Shown one piece after another: positions 25,359-37,199 of a stretch of 64,000 bases of DNA. Position 1 is the stretch's first letter. Every line of letters starts with the position of its first letter. The DNA lies in NCBI RefSeq assembly GCF_021018805.1, contig NW_026960611.1, positions 1,550,001-1,614,000 on the forward strand, given 5' to 3'. Under the pieces are notes generated by a model. That model did not search any database and was not told the DNA's origin. It worked only from the letters and a program-made list of their open reading frames with translations. Both the position numbers and the translations under genes were made by a program. The DNA is from Prinia subflava. Its lineage: Eukaryota; Chordata; Aves; Passeriformes; Cisticolidae.

Positions 25359-28300
25359 TGTGAAGTATTAAAAGATATTGCTTTTTCCTTTTTTATATTA
25401 ATCAAATTTAGAAATCATACCATATACAAATGTGGTGAATAGGTCTAGACTAAAGGTCTTATTTTCCAATGAGAGGCTCCTTTTTCATGCTTATAATCAC
25501 AAAATGCATCCCCCTTGGGATAGGCTTCATAGAGAATCCCAAATGACACTGCAGATCCTCACTTTTTCTTGAGCTATCCAGAGGGTCACAGCACTGGAAG
25601 GAGCACTGTGGGAAGCATACTACTGTGTCTCTGAAGCATCCTATTTAGAATGTTGAAACAAACACCTTGAATTTTCATCAGGGCTGCACATGTGGAAGCA
25701 CACACCTTGGGGACTTGAGCAAGTTTTCCTGCTTGCATCTTGCAGCCTCTGTAATGTTTTAACTGAATTGCATTTTGACCATGTATTCCAAGGCCAACCT
25801 AAGTAGGATATTTCCCCTTTTGGTTAAAATTTGAGTGGGAGGTTAATACACTGCATTTCACTGCTTCAAAATTTTGGGTCTGGAGATCTTAAGCTTTCTG
25901 CCCTCACCATTTGGAGGTTTGACTCTAGGAATTCTGCTTTTATGCAGGGCCTGTCTTATAAAATTTTAAATTCTCTAATTTGAACACCACCCAGCATCTC
26001 TGGTATAAAGCAGAACACAAAATCAGTGTACTGGAGAGAATTTAAAAAAAAGTCATTCTATCATCTCACTTTTTATGAAATATATAAAAAAGAAGTGGTA
26101 CTGAATGCAGAGATCTCTTTTTCCTTTGTAGCAGCTCTTAGGCATCCATTTAAAAGTCCTTTACAAGCTTTAATAGGAGAGAGTTTCAAAAAGGACCTGG
26201 AAGACCAGGACAGAACTACAGACAGGAAAAACTGAAGAAATGCTTGGATTTCTAAGAGTCTTCTAAAGCAAAGTTTGAGAGTTCAATTACATTACTGAAG
26301 TGGACAGAGGCTCTACTGTCACTCAAAAAATTTGGAGTTGGAATGGCTTTTTCCTTGCTATCCATGTGTCCTGGGAGTGCTAGGAAACTCCTTTTCCCCA
26401 GGCTGGTGTGCACCACTATGATGGGCTGAATGAGGACCAGTGCTGCAAGTCCCTTCTAGGTTCTACTTGTGCAATTTTTCAAACCATTCAGATACAAGGG
26501 AAAAATCATTCTCCCTTGTTTTAGCCATGTGAAAAATGAAGCATCTCATCTAAGCTGCTCCTTTAACTTCTCCAGTATCATAATATGGATGTCAATCCAC
26601 CCCCACTGCACTAAGCCAATGTCTCTCTGCAACCTGAAAGGTTGATCAACAACTGTAGCAGACTTCCCTGTATTAGTCTTTGCTTGCTTGCTTGCTTGCT
26701 TGTTTCCTGTAGCCTAATTAAACCTGACATTCTACAGAAAAAAAAAATAAATTATGTGATCACATTGCATGTCGAACTGTGTCATCCATTTTTGAGCTTA
26801 ATAGTCCTTAAACCATAAAATAATCATGTGCATCCCTGCATTCTGTCACTGCCTTTGCTTCTGGATGCATAAAACATATCACAGTTTTTTGGATGCTTTC
26901 AGCTTTATGACCTAGAGTTGCAAATTAGCAGTAAAAGTGTATGAGACATGAGATTTTTTTCCTTTTATTTTTCTCTTCCATATCTGAGGTATTTTCCCAC
27001 TCAAGAAACTCAGTGGAAGAAATAGATGAGATGTGAATCTGGCAACAAAACCCAATACTAATTCTCACAGAGAGGGTCTTCAATTTTTTCTTTCTGCCAT
27101 GCTCAAGAGTCAACAAAAATAATAATGTATTCTCTAGTAAAAATATTACTTTCCCATCTAAACTTCTACAATTTCTTCCAGAAAAAAAAAAAAAAAAAAA
27201 AAAGGAGTTACAGAACTATACCAAACTCTCATCCAGAAAGTGAACTTCTGCTTGCAGGTCCCCAGCACTTAAAGCTGTATTTGCTGCACATCCCCAGTTG
27301 GAGATGTAATAGTCAGACATTTATGAAAAACAAATGTGGCAATAAATATTTCAGGTAGACAAAAGTGCAAGGGCATTCCCTTGTCTCATTCTTGGCTTAT
27401 AACTGGCCTCAGTATCACAGACTACAATGTTGAGCTTGCCCCTGATGCTTGCATATTAGCACCATAAAAGATATCTGGATAAAGTGTTTTTAGGTTTATT
27501 TGAAACATTAATGCTGATGCCTGACAGCATTATCTGTACTGTTTATATGACTATAAAATAGCTTTATAGTGATACAATTAGAAATGCTGAATTTAGATAG
27601 CATAAATGGTAGTACTGATTGTACCACTATAAACTTATCTTTATAGTGGCATAAATGAGCAATATTTGTGTCATCATGTTTTATGACATCAGGTAATCGC
27701 ATGCCTAAGAGGATAACACAAGGTCTTGCACATGTCAGTTTCACATCTAAAGTACAATGCAAAAGAACATTTTCATTCACTCAGAACATCAGCCCTACAC
27801 TAATTTTCATTTAGTTTAAGCTGCAGGGACAAGTTTATGACACCAACTCCTTCTCTGTTCCTTCCCCTTTGGCTCTAGTTAGCTTTACAGGAAAATGCCT
27901 CAGGAATTTCACCTACTCCTGGACTCTGCATTTTTGCCCATGTAGATAATGCCACTCAAGTCAACAGGAGGAATCCCACTTCCTCAGTTAACAATGAATT
28001 GGGTATCATAAACACAGATCTCCATGTAAAAAGACTTCATTATGTAGGCAGCACCCTATAGCAGCCTGAACATCAGTGTAGTCTAAAAGCTAAACAATCC
28101 TGGGACTAAAAACCTAGGAGCATCAAATACACCTTCTATTGTTCTTTCTTTTAACTGCAGTGCAACTCCATCATACATCCATATTTTTGTCTAAAAAAAA
28201 AAAAAGGTACAACTGTAGTGTGCTGATGGCAAAATACACAAAAGCAACCTAAAGAAGCCCTGAGGGAATTTACACATCCATTTATAAGCCTGGACCTGTA

Positions 28301-29884
28301 ATTTATTTAAACCACTCTGTTCTGCGTATCCAGCACACTGCACAATATTTAAGACTGTGTGGTGGGTTCACTCAGTCTCTCCTCTTTCAGCATTAAGGAC
28401 AAGGACATATGATTACAGTTAGGAAGATGGGATCAAATACATCATCACATACAAAAGAAAAAAGTTTTCCTCTACTCAAAAATTAGGAATTCCACACATG
28501 TACCACAAGGGCACTCTAAATTCAATGAAGAAAGACCTGCTTTCACTTATCTTCTGAAATATCCTGGATTCTTTTGGGTTTGCCCAGAGCCATTTCATTA
28601 CAGTTTCCTGCCAGTTCTTTGGCTATTTTGTACAGCAATATGATCCACCAGTGGAGACGCCTGTATTTTGGAAGCAGTTAAGATTTTTGTCAACACATAG
28701 AGAACTAAGAGATTACTTCTAGTATCATGCACTGATTCAATGGGCATGCCAAAACCTGAAAAGAACTTTCTGAAATTATGAGGACACTTTGTTCTACTCA
28801 TCCAGCTCATCCACCTTTATGTAACTTTAGCATCCTGAGAACATCTTTTCCCTGTTCCCTAGGTCCCCATCTTCTCCAATACATTGCATGAAAAAGGATC
28901 AAAAAAGGGACTTATCCATGTTAACTACAAGGAAAAAGAGTGAGATGGCAGAGCAACCATACAGAGAGAGGCTGACAGAAATTATATGGCATCTTCACTC
29001 GTCCAGTTTCTAAAAATTCCCTTCTGCTGATCATTAAAGAAGACTTAATTGTGTAGTTCTGTATGTCCATCTCCAGAGGTCTTACCAATCCAGCGCTGTT
29101 GTTAAAAGCAATTTCAGATCCTCGTGGACTGACCAACCAGGAGAGTCCTTCCTCATTCTCATATAGATTAATTTGGGCAACCAATCCTACCTGCTTTTTC
29201 TCTACACAGCAATATCTCACACTCCTCTTTGATTTTTCCCTTCATGCTTCTTGTAGGAAATAAAGAACCAGGAAAGTCACATAAGGCTGACTGACATTAC
29301 CACATATCTGTCAGCACACAGCTCTCAAAACCTGGAGCAAGTTCTTTCTGCATCTCATTACTAGGAAAATACATGAAGTCTGAAGAAAAGGTAATTTTTC
29401 TGATCTCTGTTATCTTCAAGGTGCTTTAGGCTAGCTTAGGGAGAAACAGCATAGCTATAATGAAAGACTGAGCAAATCCCGGGTTAAGTAGAACAAAACA
29501 AAATCAAATATCCTATCTGAATTAGACATCAGAGACATTCATCATGTGTGTAAACAAAATGTAAATAACCTTTAAGATAACCCTTTTTAATATTTGTGAG
29601 GTGTCTTGGCAATTTTTGTGGAAAGCAGCTTCACCTTGTAGCATTCAAGTATGATCAGTGGCACTTTTCATGCAATACACTATGCATTCCATGAAAAGGA
29701 AATTTAGTCCAGTAGTTGTTAATATTCCCTGACAATATATAATTCTGGAAACTCCACTTGTAGGAGTATGCTGGTCACATATTCAATGTTTTCGTGGTGG
29801 CCTCTAAATTTATTCTTCTTTTTATGTGAGCTATTAAAAGCTTTTAAATATTTTTTGGCTGCTGGAGGGTAATTAATTATCTGT
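25359..29884. other. Non-coding DNA
   Basis: 4.5 kb without a recognised gene. Small repeats only: a (TTGC)5-type microsatellite at about 26,680-26,702 and a 22-A run at about 27,182-27,203. The outer provirus interrupts this DNA at 29,890. Confidence 0.6.
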
Positions 29885-29890
29885 GCTTCC

Positions 29891-30405
29891 TGTTGGGAAG
29901 GATGAAGTAGAAAGACCTTACAAATATAGTGGTTTAGATTCTGGGAGTCTGAGTTCAACAAGCGAGATAGAAATGAAAGCATGCTTTGAGATTTAGGGTG
30001 TGGGGTGCAGGGCCATCAGCTTGTGAACAACGACCTGCTAAGCTGAGGGCCAGCCCCCTTGATTAAACAATATACTCCTGCTAAGCTAAAGGCCAGATTG
30101 ATTGATTAAACAATCCCCTTCTGCTTGCCTTGGGTGGTGGGACATTTCTATTGGCTGTATATGTTGTCATCTTGTATTAGATTGGTTAGTCCAACTCATA
30201 CTCTTCAACTTAGAAAGATATTTAATGTACGGGATTCGGGGCTCTGTCTCTCTCGGCTCGGTTCGCTGTTCCTGCTCTCCTGGCCTGCTTTAGCTGTGCC
30301 TAGCAGCTGCAAGCAAGGCCTTCCCAATAAACCACGTGTTACCCTTGCTCATTGCTTATAGAGATACTTTGTCGCCGATTCTACTGTCACGGAAACACTC
30401 CTTCA
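29891..30405 (+). repeat. 5′ LTR of the outer provirus
   Basis: 515 bp, TGTTGGGAAG to ACTCCTTCA. It contains CCAAT-type boxes in reverse (ATTGG near 30,150 and 30,180), a TATA-like GATATTTAAT near 30,218 and a poly(A) signal AATAAA at 30,326-30,331, all in forward order. It differs from the 3′ copy at six single-base sites. Confidence 0.95.
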
Positions 30406-30407
30406 AT

Positions 30408-30425
30408 TGGCGCCCAGCCGTGGAT
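30408..30425 (+). promoter_or_regulatory. Primer binding site, tRNA-Lys-like
   Basis: TGGCGCCCAGCCGTGGAT starts 2 bases after the LTR. The first nine bases TGGCGCCCA agree with the primer site for tRNA-Lys(CTT) used by many betaretroviruses. The rest matches only with a one-base offset (CGTGG). I call it Lys-type with moderate confidence. Confidence 0.7.
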
Positions 30426-30986
30426 GAACGACGGATCCAGCCTTTTCCACCCGTAGGAGATTTCTCCATGGACGGTAACTAAATAACCAGTTTTAGCCAC
30501 CTGAAAGTGTCGCGAGCACAGCTTACGGCTGCAGCGCAGCGCCATAGCTGGAGCTCTTAAAATCTGCCGAGGTACACCTGGAGCACGGGAAGCTGTTACT
30601 GCCGTAGCAGCCTCCTCAAGCTCTCAGAGGAATCTACCTGGCAGTCCTCGAGCACGGGGCCACCGCTGAGCAGCGGCTCCTTGGAGCTCTTCTGAGGATT
30701 TGCGTAGCTACCCTCGAGCCCTGTCTCGCCGTTGCTGGCAGCAGCGTGCCGGAGCTCTGCTGAGGGAATCTGCTACGTGTCAGAGCACACGCGAGTGTTG
30801 CTGAAAGCACCGCCCGCACTACAGCTCTGAGTGGGACGTCCCCAGCACGGCAAGCCAAAGCAGTTGCTCTGAGGAGGGACGTGAAGCAGCGTCCACGCCG
30901 ACGGGAGTGCCCGGCCAACACTCCACGCCGTTTGAGCTAAGGACCCTGCTTTGGCGACACACAGGTGAGAAAAAATCAGTCTAATA
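30426..30986 (+). other. Provirus leader with degenerate repeats and splice donor
   Basis: This GC-rich untranslated leader holds about four or five imperfect copies of a unit of roughly 55-60 bp between about 30,548 and 30,835. They are recognisable by recurring GGAGCTCT, then ATCTGC, then TCGAGCACGG-like blocks. An ACAG/GTGAGA splice-donor-like site is at about 30,961-30,970, 16 bases before the gag start. The leader is where packaging signals normally lie, so the repeats may form RNA stem-loops; this is an inference. Confidence 0.6.
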
Positions 30987-32920
30987 ATGGGGCAATCACA
31001 CTCTACCGGTGATAAATATCTTTATAAGCAACTAAAGCATTTATTGTACTCTAGTCAAAGTAAGTTACCAAAAGAAGAGCTAAAAAGCCTCTTAGAATGG
31101 ACTTTGATTAATTTCCCAAATGTTGACCGGTCAGCTGTATTCACCAAAGAATTCTGGGACACAGTTGGAATTAAGCTCTTTAATAACATTTCCCGCCGTG
31201 ATTTCGCGGCCGGTGAGCTCGTCCCAGCCTGCAGACCACTTGTAGAAATTCTTGCTGCGAAGGAGCGACTCGCGGTAGCTGCTTTGAAGAACGCCGTTCC
31301 CGCCGCGAGTTTGCAGCAGGACACGCCCACCGCCTTCCAGCCGAACCTCGTGGCTCCGGTACCCACCACCCCGCTAGCCCCTGCCGCCCCGTCCCCTCTC
31401 CCCGCGGCCCCTGGCACCTCACCTGCCCCCACTACCCCCCCCTCCACCCCGATCCGCGCCATCCCGCTGCTCCCTGCTGCCCCGGCTCCCGCGGTGTCGG
31501 CCCCCGGTTCCACCGGCGTTGCCGCGGTCCCCCTCCTCACTTCTGCCCCAGCGAGCCCGCCCACCGCCGTCCCTGCGCCCCTATCAGCCCCTCTAAGTCC
31601 CGCCGGGCCGGCCGCTTGCCCCTGCCCACCCACGTCTCTGCCAGCTGCTGTCATCCCACCTCCCCTGGCCGCGGCCTCAACCACCACGTGTTCCCCACGG
31701 CGCCACGCCGCTTCCCCTCCCCCAGCGCCCCCTACACACGTGCCCGCTGCTCCCTTTGTCCCCCTCGGGGCTCCTACGCGGTTCCCGGGTCCAGGCGTTC
31801 CGGCGCGGTTCCCCTGTCACGGTGTACCGCCGAGGTTTCCGAGCCCCGGCGTTCCGGCAGAGCTCCCTTGTCCCGGCGCTGCTGCGCGGGACCTCGTAGA
31901 AGCTGCGCTGAACACCGCAGCCCCAGCTGCGGCCGGTGCCCCGGCGCACCGCCCGCCGCCAGCCCCGGTGCTCGCCGCGGCTGTTCCCGTGTTGGAAACG
32001 GCGCCCTCCCCCCTTCCCGCCGCCGCTCCGGCCCGACCCCCCGATCCCGCCGCCCCAGCGGCTCCGCTCATGCCCGCACAGACCCCTACGTTTGCGGCCG
32101 CCGCGCCCAGAGCTGTGCCTCCCTCCGCGCCCGCAGCGGCAGCCCAGCCTCCTGCCCCCAGTCCCCCCGGAGCGCCTCCGTTGTTCGCCGCGCCGCCGCT
32201 GCTCGCCGTTCCGTCCCGGGCCGTGCCGGCTCCGCCGCAGCCCCCTGCGTCCGAGCTGCTGCGTGGAGTCGCCCCGCCGCTTCTTGCCACCGCCGATGCC
32301 CCGTTCCCGCCCGCGGCCGCGCTGCCCCCCGCGCCCCCAGTCCCGGCTGCGGCGCTGATGGACACAGACACGCAACCCCTGCCTAGCACGTGGGCCATTG
32401 TCCCGCATCACGCGGAACCGCTGGAGTGGCCCGCGCATGCGCAGTTGCCGCTTCCCCGGAACCAGCACGCCCCGCCTCCGCCCCCCGCAGCCTTTGCCGC
32501 GGCTCTGACACAGCCTCCCGGTCCCGACCCGCCGCCTGCCACGGTGCAGCCCCAGCCGGCATCCCTGTGCCCTGCCACGCTGCTCCCGCCGCCTGCCACG
32601 GTGCAGCCCCAGCCGGCATCCCTGTGCCCGCCGCCCCCATGCCAGGCTGCACGGCCGCCGCCGCCGCCAGAGCCGATATTCGCAATTCCAGAACTGTATC
32701 CATCCGCGCCGCCAGCCCGGCCAGTTCCTGCTCCGACAGCCCCAGCTGCAGCCTCTCCGCAAATAATCCCTCCCGCAGCCCTGCCCACCATGCCACCACC
32801 AAGGCACCAGCACACGGCTCGCACGCATCTGCAGCCCCCCGACATGACATCCCTGCCCCCGCCGAGTCCACAGACAACACCGCTACAGCCGATTCCTGCA
32901 CCGCCTTGGATGCATCCTTC
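30987..32920 (+). CDS. gag: Gag, N-terminal part (MA plus Pro/Ala-rich linker), interrupted
   Basis: Retroviral Gag, which assembles particles at the membrane. The start at 30,987 begins M-G-Q-S, a consensus for N-terminal myristoylation. Residues 1 to about 100 look like a betaretroviral matrix domain (W-T-L-I-N-F-P region, V-G-I-K-L-F). From about residue 120 to the insertion point (residue 644) the chain is almost entirely Pro, Ala, Ser and Thr, which is extraordinary for Gag. A 57-bp-period direct repeat at 32,531 and 32,588 lengthens it. The DNA is extremely GC- and CpG-rich. The frame is open to 32,920, where an inner LTR interrupts it. Codons read past that point (Lys-rich, to 32,990) come from the inner LTR's A-tract and are not Gag. 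The reading phase resumes correctly after the insertion at 39,895. Confidence 0.88.
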
Positions 32921-33688
32921 TGTTATGAACGGAAAAAAAAAAAAAAAAAACCAAAAAAAAAAACCACCAAAACAACCACCCCACAACTGACCCTCTCCTG
33001 GCTAGAGTAACACCCCCCACACCCCAGACAATCTGAGCAGGGAGAGCTGCCCTGAAGGAAAGTTGCCTGGCAACTTTTCCCTACCTAATTGAAATGTGAA
33101 AAGAAGCTGCCCACACCTAGATAGCCCTATTGTCCTTTGTAACTACCTCATTTAGCAAGAGTAACTTCGGCTATGACCAGGACAAATGCATATGCATTTG
33201 GATATGCAGATAGGGCAGGGCCGCCCCCGTGGATCCTGGGAGGTTTTTTTGGGGATACTGCACCCCAGGACAGGAAGCTGGATTCGTCAGAAGAGAATGG
33301 GATAGTGCCCTGGCTGAGCGGGGAGTGGGTGCACCTCCTGGCCTGGTTTGAAGATTGGCCATGACCTGTGAGGAGCCTGAATGGAATGGGAACCGGCCAG
33401 CTGAGCTGACTGATGTAGAGAATGGGAAACTCTTGAAACTTTTCCCTGAGGGCAAAGAGCTGACTGCCAGTGCTCTGCCTTCTGATGGTTGACCAGAGAG
33501 AACTGCCAGCTGTTTCTATGGGAACAAGGACTCAGCATCCACTGGGACAGCACCTGCTCCTTCAGATGGCTGCAGTAGTGTGGAAAACTCCAATCGGACT
33601 TTGCAATCCTGCTGATGATTTTAATAATGAGCTGATCACTTTAATAAAGAGATGAATATTAATAAAGGCATATGCCCTGTTCTTTTCA
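32921..33688 (+). repeat. 5′ LTR of the inner element
   Basis: 768 bp from TGTTATGAACGG to TTCTTTTCA. A long A-tract (A18, CC, A11) begins only 12 bases from the left end. It contains a perfect 18-bp palindrome CAAATGCATATGCATTTG (33,183-33,200) and two AATAAA signals close to the right end (about 33,643 and 33,660). Confidence 0.94.
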
Positions 33689-33690
33689 AT

Positions 33691-33708
33691 TGGGGACTCG
33701 TCCGGGAT
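33691..33708 (+). promoter_or_regulatory. Primer binding site, tRNA-Pro-like
   Basis: TGGGGACTCGTCCGGGAT begins 2 bases after the LTR. From memory it differs by one base from the tRNA-Pro primer site of murine-type gammaretroviruses (TGGGGGCTCGTCCGGGAT). Confidence 0.85.
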
Positions 33709-34129
33709 AGCCACGCCCACAAAGGACCACCCCCGAAGAAGGCGATCATCTGCTTCGAGGGATCCTTGGGAATCGCTGGCTACCCCCGGACCTTGACATC
33801 AGCGTGGGACCAAGCAGTACAGAAGAACGCAGGATCGGCCCTGGGATCAGCGCTGGATCGGCCCTGGGATCATCGTGAGACCAAGCAAAGGAGAACGCCA
33901 GATGGGTGAGATAAATCCGTGGCGGAAATGGGAGGCGAGTGAATGAGTGCTTGAGTGAGATGGGGGCCGGCAGCTCGGACCCCCAGAGCGAGAGTGGACC
34001 CCCTAGTATCGCGTTTCCGGCCTCCCGAGAGGGTGCCGGCCGAGAACGGGCGGGAAGCGAATGGCATAGAAGAGTGACTGAGGCGCCTCCTTGGGGGAGG
34101 GCCCCATCGAGCGTGCAAAGGCTCTTGAG

Positions 34130-34870
34130 GTGTGAGGTAAGATCCTCGGCAGGGCAGGTGAGAGGTCCCTGGCAGGGCTGCCCCAGAAGGCAGATGAGAG
34201 ATCCCCAACAGGGAAGGTAATGTCCCTGGCAGGGCTGCCCCAGAAGGCAGATGAGAGATCCCCAACAGGGAAGGTAATGTCCCTGGCAGGGCTGCCCCAG
34301 AAGGCAGGTGAGAGGAGACCCCAGCAGGGCAGGTGAGAGGTCTCTGGCAGGGCTGCTCCAGAAAGCAAGTGAAAGAAGATCCCTGGCACAGCAGGATGCC
34401 CCATCAGGCAGGCGAGGGATGATCCCCGGCAGAGCAGGTGCAAGGTAATGTCCCTGGCATAACAAGACAAGATGCTCCAGTAGGCAGGCGAGAGAAGATC
34501 CCCAGCAGGGCAAGTGAGAGGCCCCTGGCAGGGTTACTCCAGAAGGCAGATGAGAGAAGATCCCCAGCAGGGCAGGTGAGAGGTCTCTGGCAGGGCTGCT
34601 CCAGAAGGGAATTGAAAGAGGATCCCTGGCACGGCAAGATGCCCCATCAGGCAGACGAGGAAAGATCCCCGGCAGAGCAGGTGCAAGGTAATGTCCCCGG
34701 CATGGCAAAACAAGATGCCCCAGTAGGCAGGTAAGAAAAAGTCCCTGGCAGGGCAGGTAGAAAGTCTCGGGCAGGGCAGGATACCCTGACAGGCAGGCAA
34801 GGAAGATCCCTGATAGGGCAAGTGGGAAGTCCCTGGCAGGATAGGGCATGATGTCCCAGGAGGCAGGTGG
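34130..34870 (+). repeat. Leader tandem repeats, about 57-bp units in a 243-bp higher order
   Basis: Imperfect tandem units built from GATCCCCAGCAGGGCAGGTG, then GTCCCTGGCAGGGCTGCCCC, then AGAAGGCAGATGAGA-like blocks. Adjacent units at 34,203 and 34,260 show a 57-bp period. A larger block beginning GATCCCTGGCAC repeats at 34,378 and 34,621 (243-bp period). The minus strand happens to be free of stops for 420 codons through these repeats; this is a composition effect and not a gene. Confidence 0.85.
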
Positions 34871-35046
34871 GCTGTCCCCAAGAGAGTTTAAGCATATCTG
34901 GGCAAGCAAGTAAGATATCATTAGCAAGCAGGAAAGCAGGCATAAAAGTGAGGAAACAGACAAGAAAGCAGACAGGCAAGCAAGAAGGCAAGCAAGATTT
35001 ATGAGCAAAAAAAGGCAAACAAAAAGAGCAGCCAGATAAACAAAAA

Positions 35047-35720
35047 GGGAGGCGAAGGGGACTCGGCCGGAGTTCGGGTGTGAGGCTCGGCAGGACGTTC
35101 GACCTCACCCCGGCAGGGAGTTCGAGTCTCCTAAGCCTAGGGGGCAAGGGGGGCTTGGCTGGAGTTCAGGTGTGAGGCTCGGCAGGAAGTTCGACCTCAC
35201 CCTGGCAGGGAGTTCAAGCCTCCTAAGCCTTGTAGGAAAGGGAGGCGAAGGGGACTCGGCCGGAGTTCGGGTGTGAGGCTCGGCAGGACGTTCGACCTCA
35301 CCCCGGCAGGGAGTTCGAGTCTCCTAAGCCTAGGGGGCAAGGGGGGCTTGGCCGGAGTTCAGGTGTGAGGCTCGGCAGGAAGTTCGACCTCACCCTGGCA
35401 GGGAGTTCAAGCCTCCTAAGCCTTGTAGGAAAGGGAGGCGAAGGGGACTCGGCCGGAGTTCGGGTGTGAGGCTCGGCAGGACGTTCGACCTCACCCCGGC
35501 AGGGAGTTTGAGTCTCCTAAGCCTAGGGGGCAAGGGGGGCTTGGCCGGAGTTCAGGTGTGAGGCTCGGCAGGAAGTTCGACCTCACCCTGGCAGGGAGTT
35601 CAAGCCTCCTAAGCCTTGTAGGAAAGGGAGGCGAAGGGGACTCGGCCGGAGTTCGGGTGTGAGGCTCGGCAAGACGTTCGACCTCAGCCTGGCAGGGAGT
35701 TCAAGCCTCCTAAGCCTTGT
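35047..35720 (+). repeat. 193-bp tandem repeat, about 3.5 copies
   Basis: Units start at 35,047, 35,240, 35,433 and 35,626, exactly 193 bp apart, with very few differences. Each unit consists of two related halves of about 97 bp sharing GGAGTTCRGGTGTGAGGCTC and GTTCGACCTCACCC. This lies in the untranslated leader between primer site and gag-like region, so the copy number probably varies between copies of the element. Confidence 0.93.
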
Positions 35721-35829
35721 GAAGTTAGAGAGTTCAAACAAGACTCAGCAGAGGTCCAAGCCTAGAAAGCCTAAAAAGAAGTTCAGACTTAAGTCGAAAA
35801 GTTAAGAGAGATACCCTTAGCAGAAAACA

Positions 35830-36855
35830 ATGGGTGTGATTCATAGTAGTACGTGTCATAGCCAAGAGAGAGTTTTAAAAAGAGACAGACGAAAAAGTGT
35901 CAAAAGTGGGTTGCCAAGAAATTATATTCTGACCCTTTAAAGTTCAGCAAAGAGATTCAGAATGTTTAGTTGTGAGAGATCAGACAACCTTTAGTTATCT
36001 TAAAGTTTAGATTGCCAATCAGAATATTCCAGTTTAGATTGAAGCATTGTTAAAGTACTTCGTTTTTCCTTTTATTTTAAAGCCTAAAAACTGAGATGAT
36101 GTTATAGTAAACAAGCAGACCCTTCCAAAAAGACAGTAAAGAAGATTCTCCCTAACATCCCCCTGGAACAATTGTCAGACCAATAATATCCTTAAAAGAC
36201 CACAAAGAGTAAAATTACAAAGAGAGTAGTCATAGTGTAAGACCTGAATTCAGTAAATGTGTAACCACTTAAACCAACATTTCTAAGCCCAAGAAGACCC
36301 TGATGTAAAACCACTATCTTATGCAGCCTGCTGGCTAGAAAACTATAAGTAATGAAAATGTGAAAAGATGCAAACTCTCCCTCCTACCCCAGCTGTACCT
36401 CCAGTCTCTTCCTTAACCTCTCCAACAGTTCCCCGTCACCAATTGTGATACCCTCACTTCCCCACTTGGGAGTGGGAACCACCCCTGCCCAGTGTTTCTC
36501 TTGGCCTGTCTCCACTACTGCTCCCTCTACCTGGTGTTTTAGAGGAAGAGACAGATTACAACACCCAATCCAAAGCACCAAGAACAGAGGAGGTCTTTCC
36601 CTTAGAAAAGTTCCTATAGATTAATTAAAAAGATTAAAATTTATAAATGCACCTTTGACAGCCCCTGAAGCCCAAGACTCTAAGAAAGAGAGAGGGTTTA
36701 GTAGAAGACCCCATTGGAATGTCTAACCAGCTAGACCAGCTTCCGAGGCCAAATAGTTATTTCTAGAGAGAGTTAAACTCTATTCTAATAGTTCTGTTCA
36801 CTCCAGAAGAAGCCCGGATAGTCCAGATAGCAAAAAAAAAAAAAAAAAAAAAAGA
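35830..36855 (+). pseudogene. Stop-riddled gag-like remnant in the inner element
   Basis: An ATGGGT start (35,830) lies at the expected gag position. Further on, frames interrupted by many TAG/TAA codons carry gammaretroviral Gag-like pieces: a Pro-rich stretch (36,370-36,540) like the region between matrix and capsid, and at about 36,780-36,835 a segment with L-F-T-P-E-E-A-R that resembles the capsid motif L-x-x-L-x-x-T/P-x-E-R-R-x-V. Many stops lie where a TGG tryptophan codon would be plausible. The assignment rests on short motifs, so it is tentative. An A22-type run (36,832-36,853) ends it. Confidence 0.45.
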
Positions 36856-36912
36856 CTGTGACACCCAAGAGACCATAAGATGCCCTTAATAGACACCAGC
36901 TAAAATTCAGAC

Positions 36913-36916
<4 letters not shown>

Positions 36917-36957
<41 letters not shown>
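36917..36957 (+). repeat. A41 homopolymer
   Basis: Forty-one consecutive A residues inside the inner element, close to another long A-run at 36,832-36,853. They may mark a former poly(A) junction made when pieces of RNA were joined; this is an inference. Confidence 0.9.
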
Positions 36958-36958
<1 letters not shown>

Positions 36959-37199
36959 CAAAGCATGAGAGACTATAGATCCCTGATAGTGAGAATCAAA
37001 GTCTACGGTCTACCTCTCAAAACTACTAGACCCAGTAGTTAAGAGATAACCAACTTGCCTGCAAACAGTTGCAGTAACAGCTACCCTAATAAAAGAAGTC
37101 TAAAAGGTTGATCCTGCAAAAGAAAAATTGCTAAGCCAGAAGACTTAACACTAGTTGACTGACTCTAAAATAATGAACACAAGTGACTTAGAATTAATC

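Noticed and set aside
31677..32828. 383-codon minus-strand open frame and other long frames opposite gag
   Set aside because: Shadows of the GC-rich Pro/Ala-coding stretch. Gly/Arg-rich, no domain, no start context; the plus-strand matrix-linker frame explains the sequence.
32921..32990. Lys-rich C-terminus at the end of the first gag frame
   Set aside because: These codons belong to the inner LTR (TGTTATGAACGG plus A-tract), so they are not part of Gag.
33746..35008. 420-codon minus-strand open frame in the inner element's leader
   Set aside because: It runs through the 57-bp tandem repeats. Length and periodic Pro/Leu/Ala/Cys composition follow from the repeat unit lacking stops in that frame, and it resembles no family.
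34130..35720. CRISPR-like array
   Set aside because: The repeats are directly contiguous with no unique spacers, and the context is a vertebrate LTR element.
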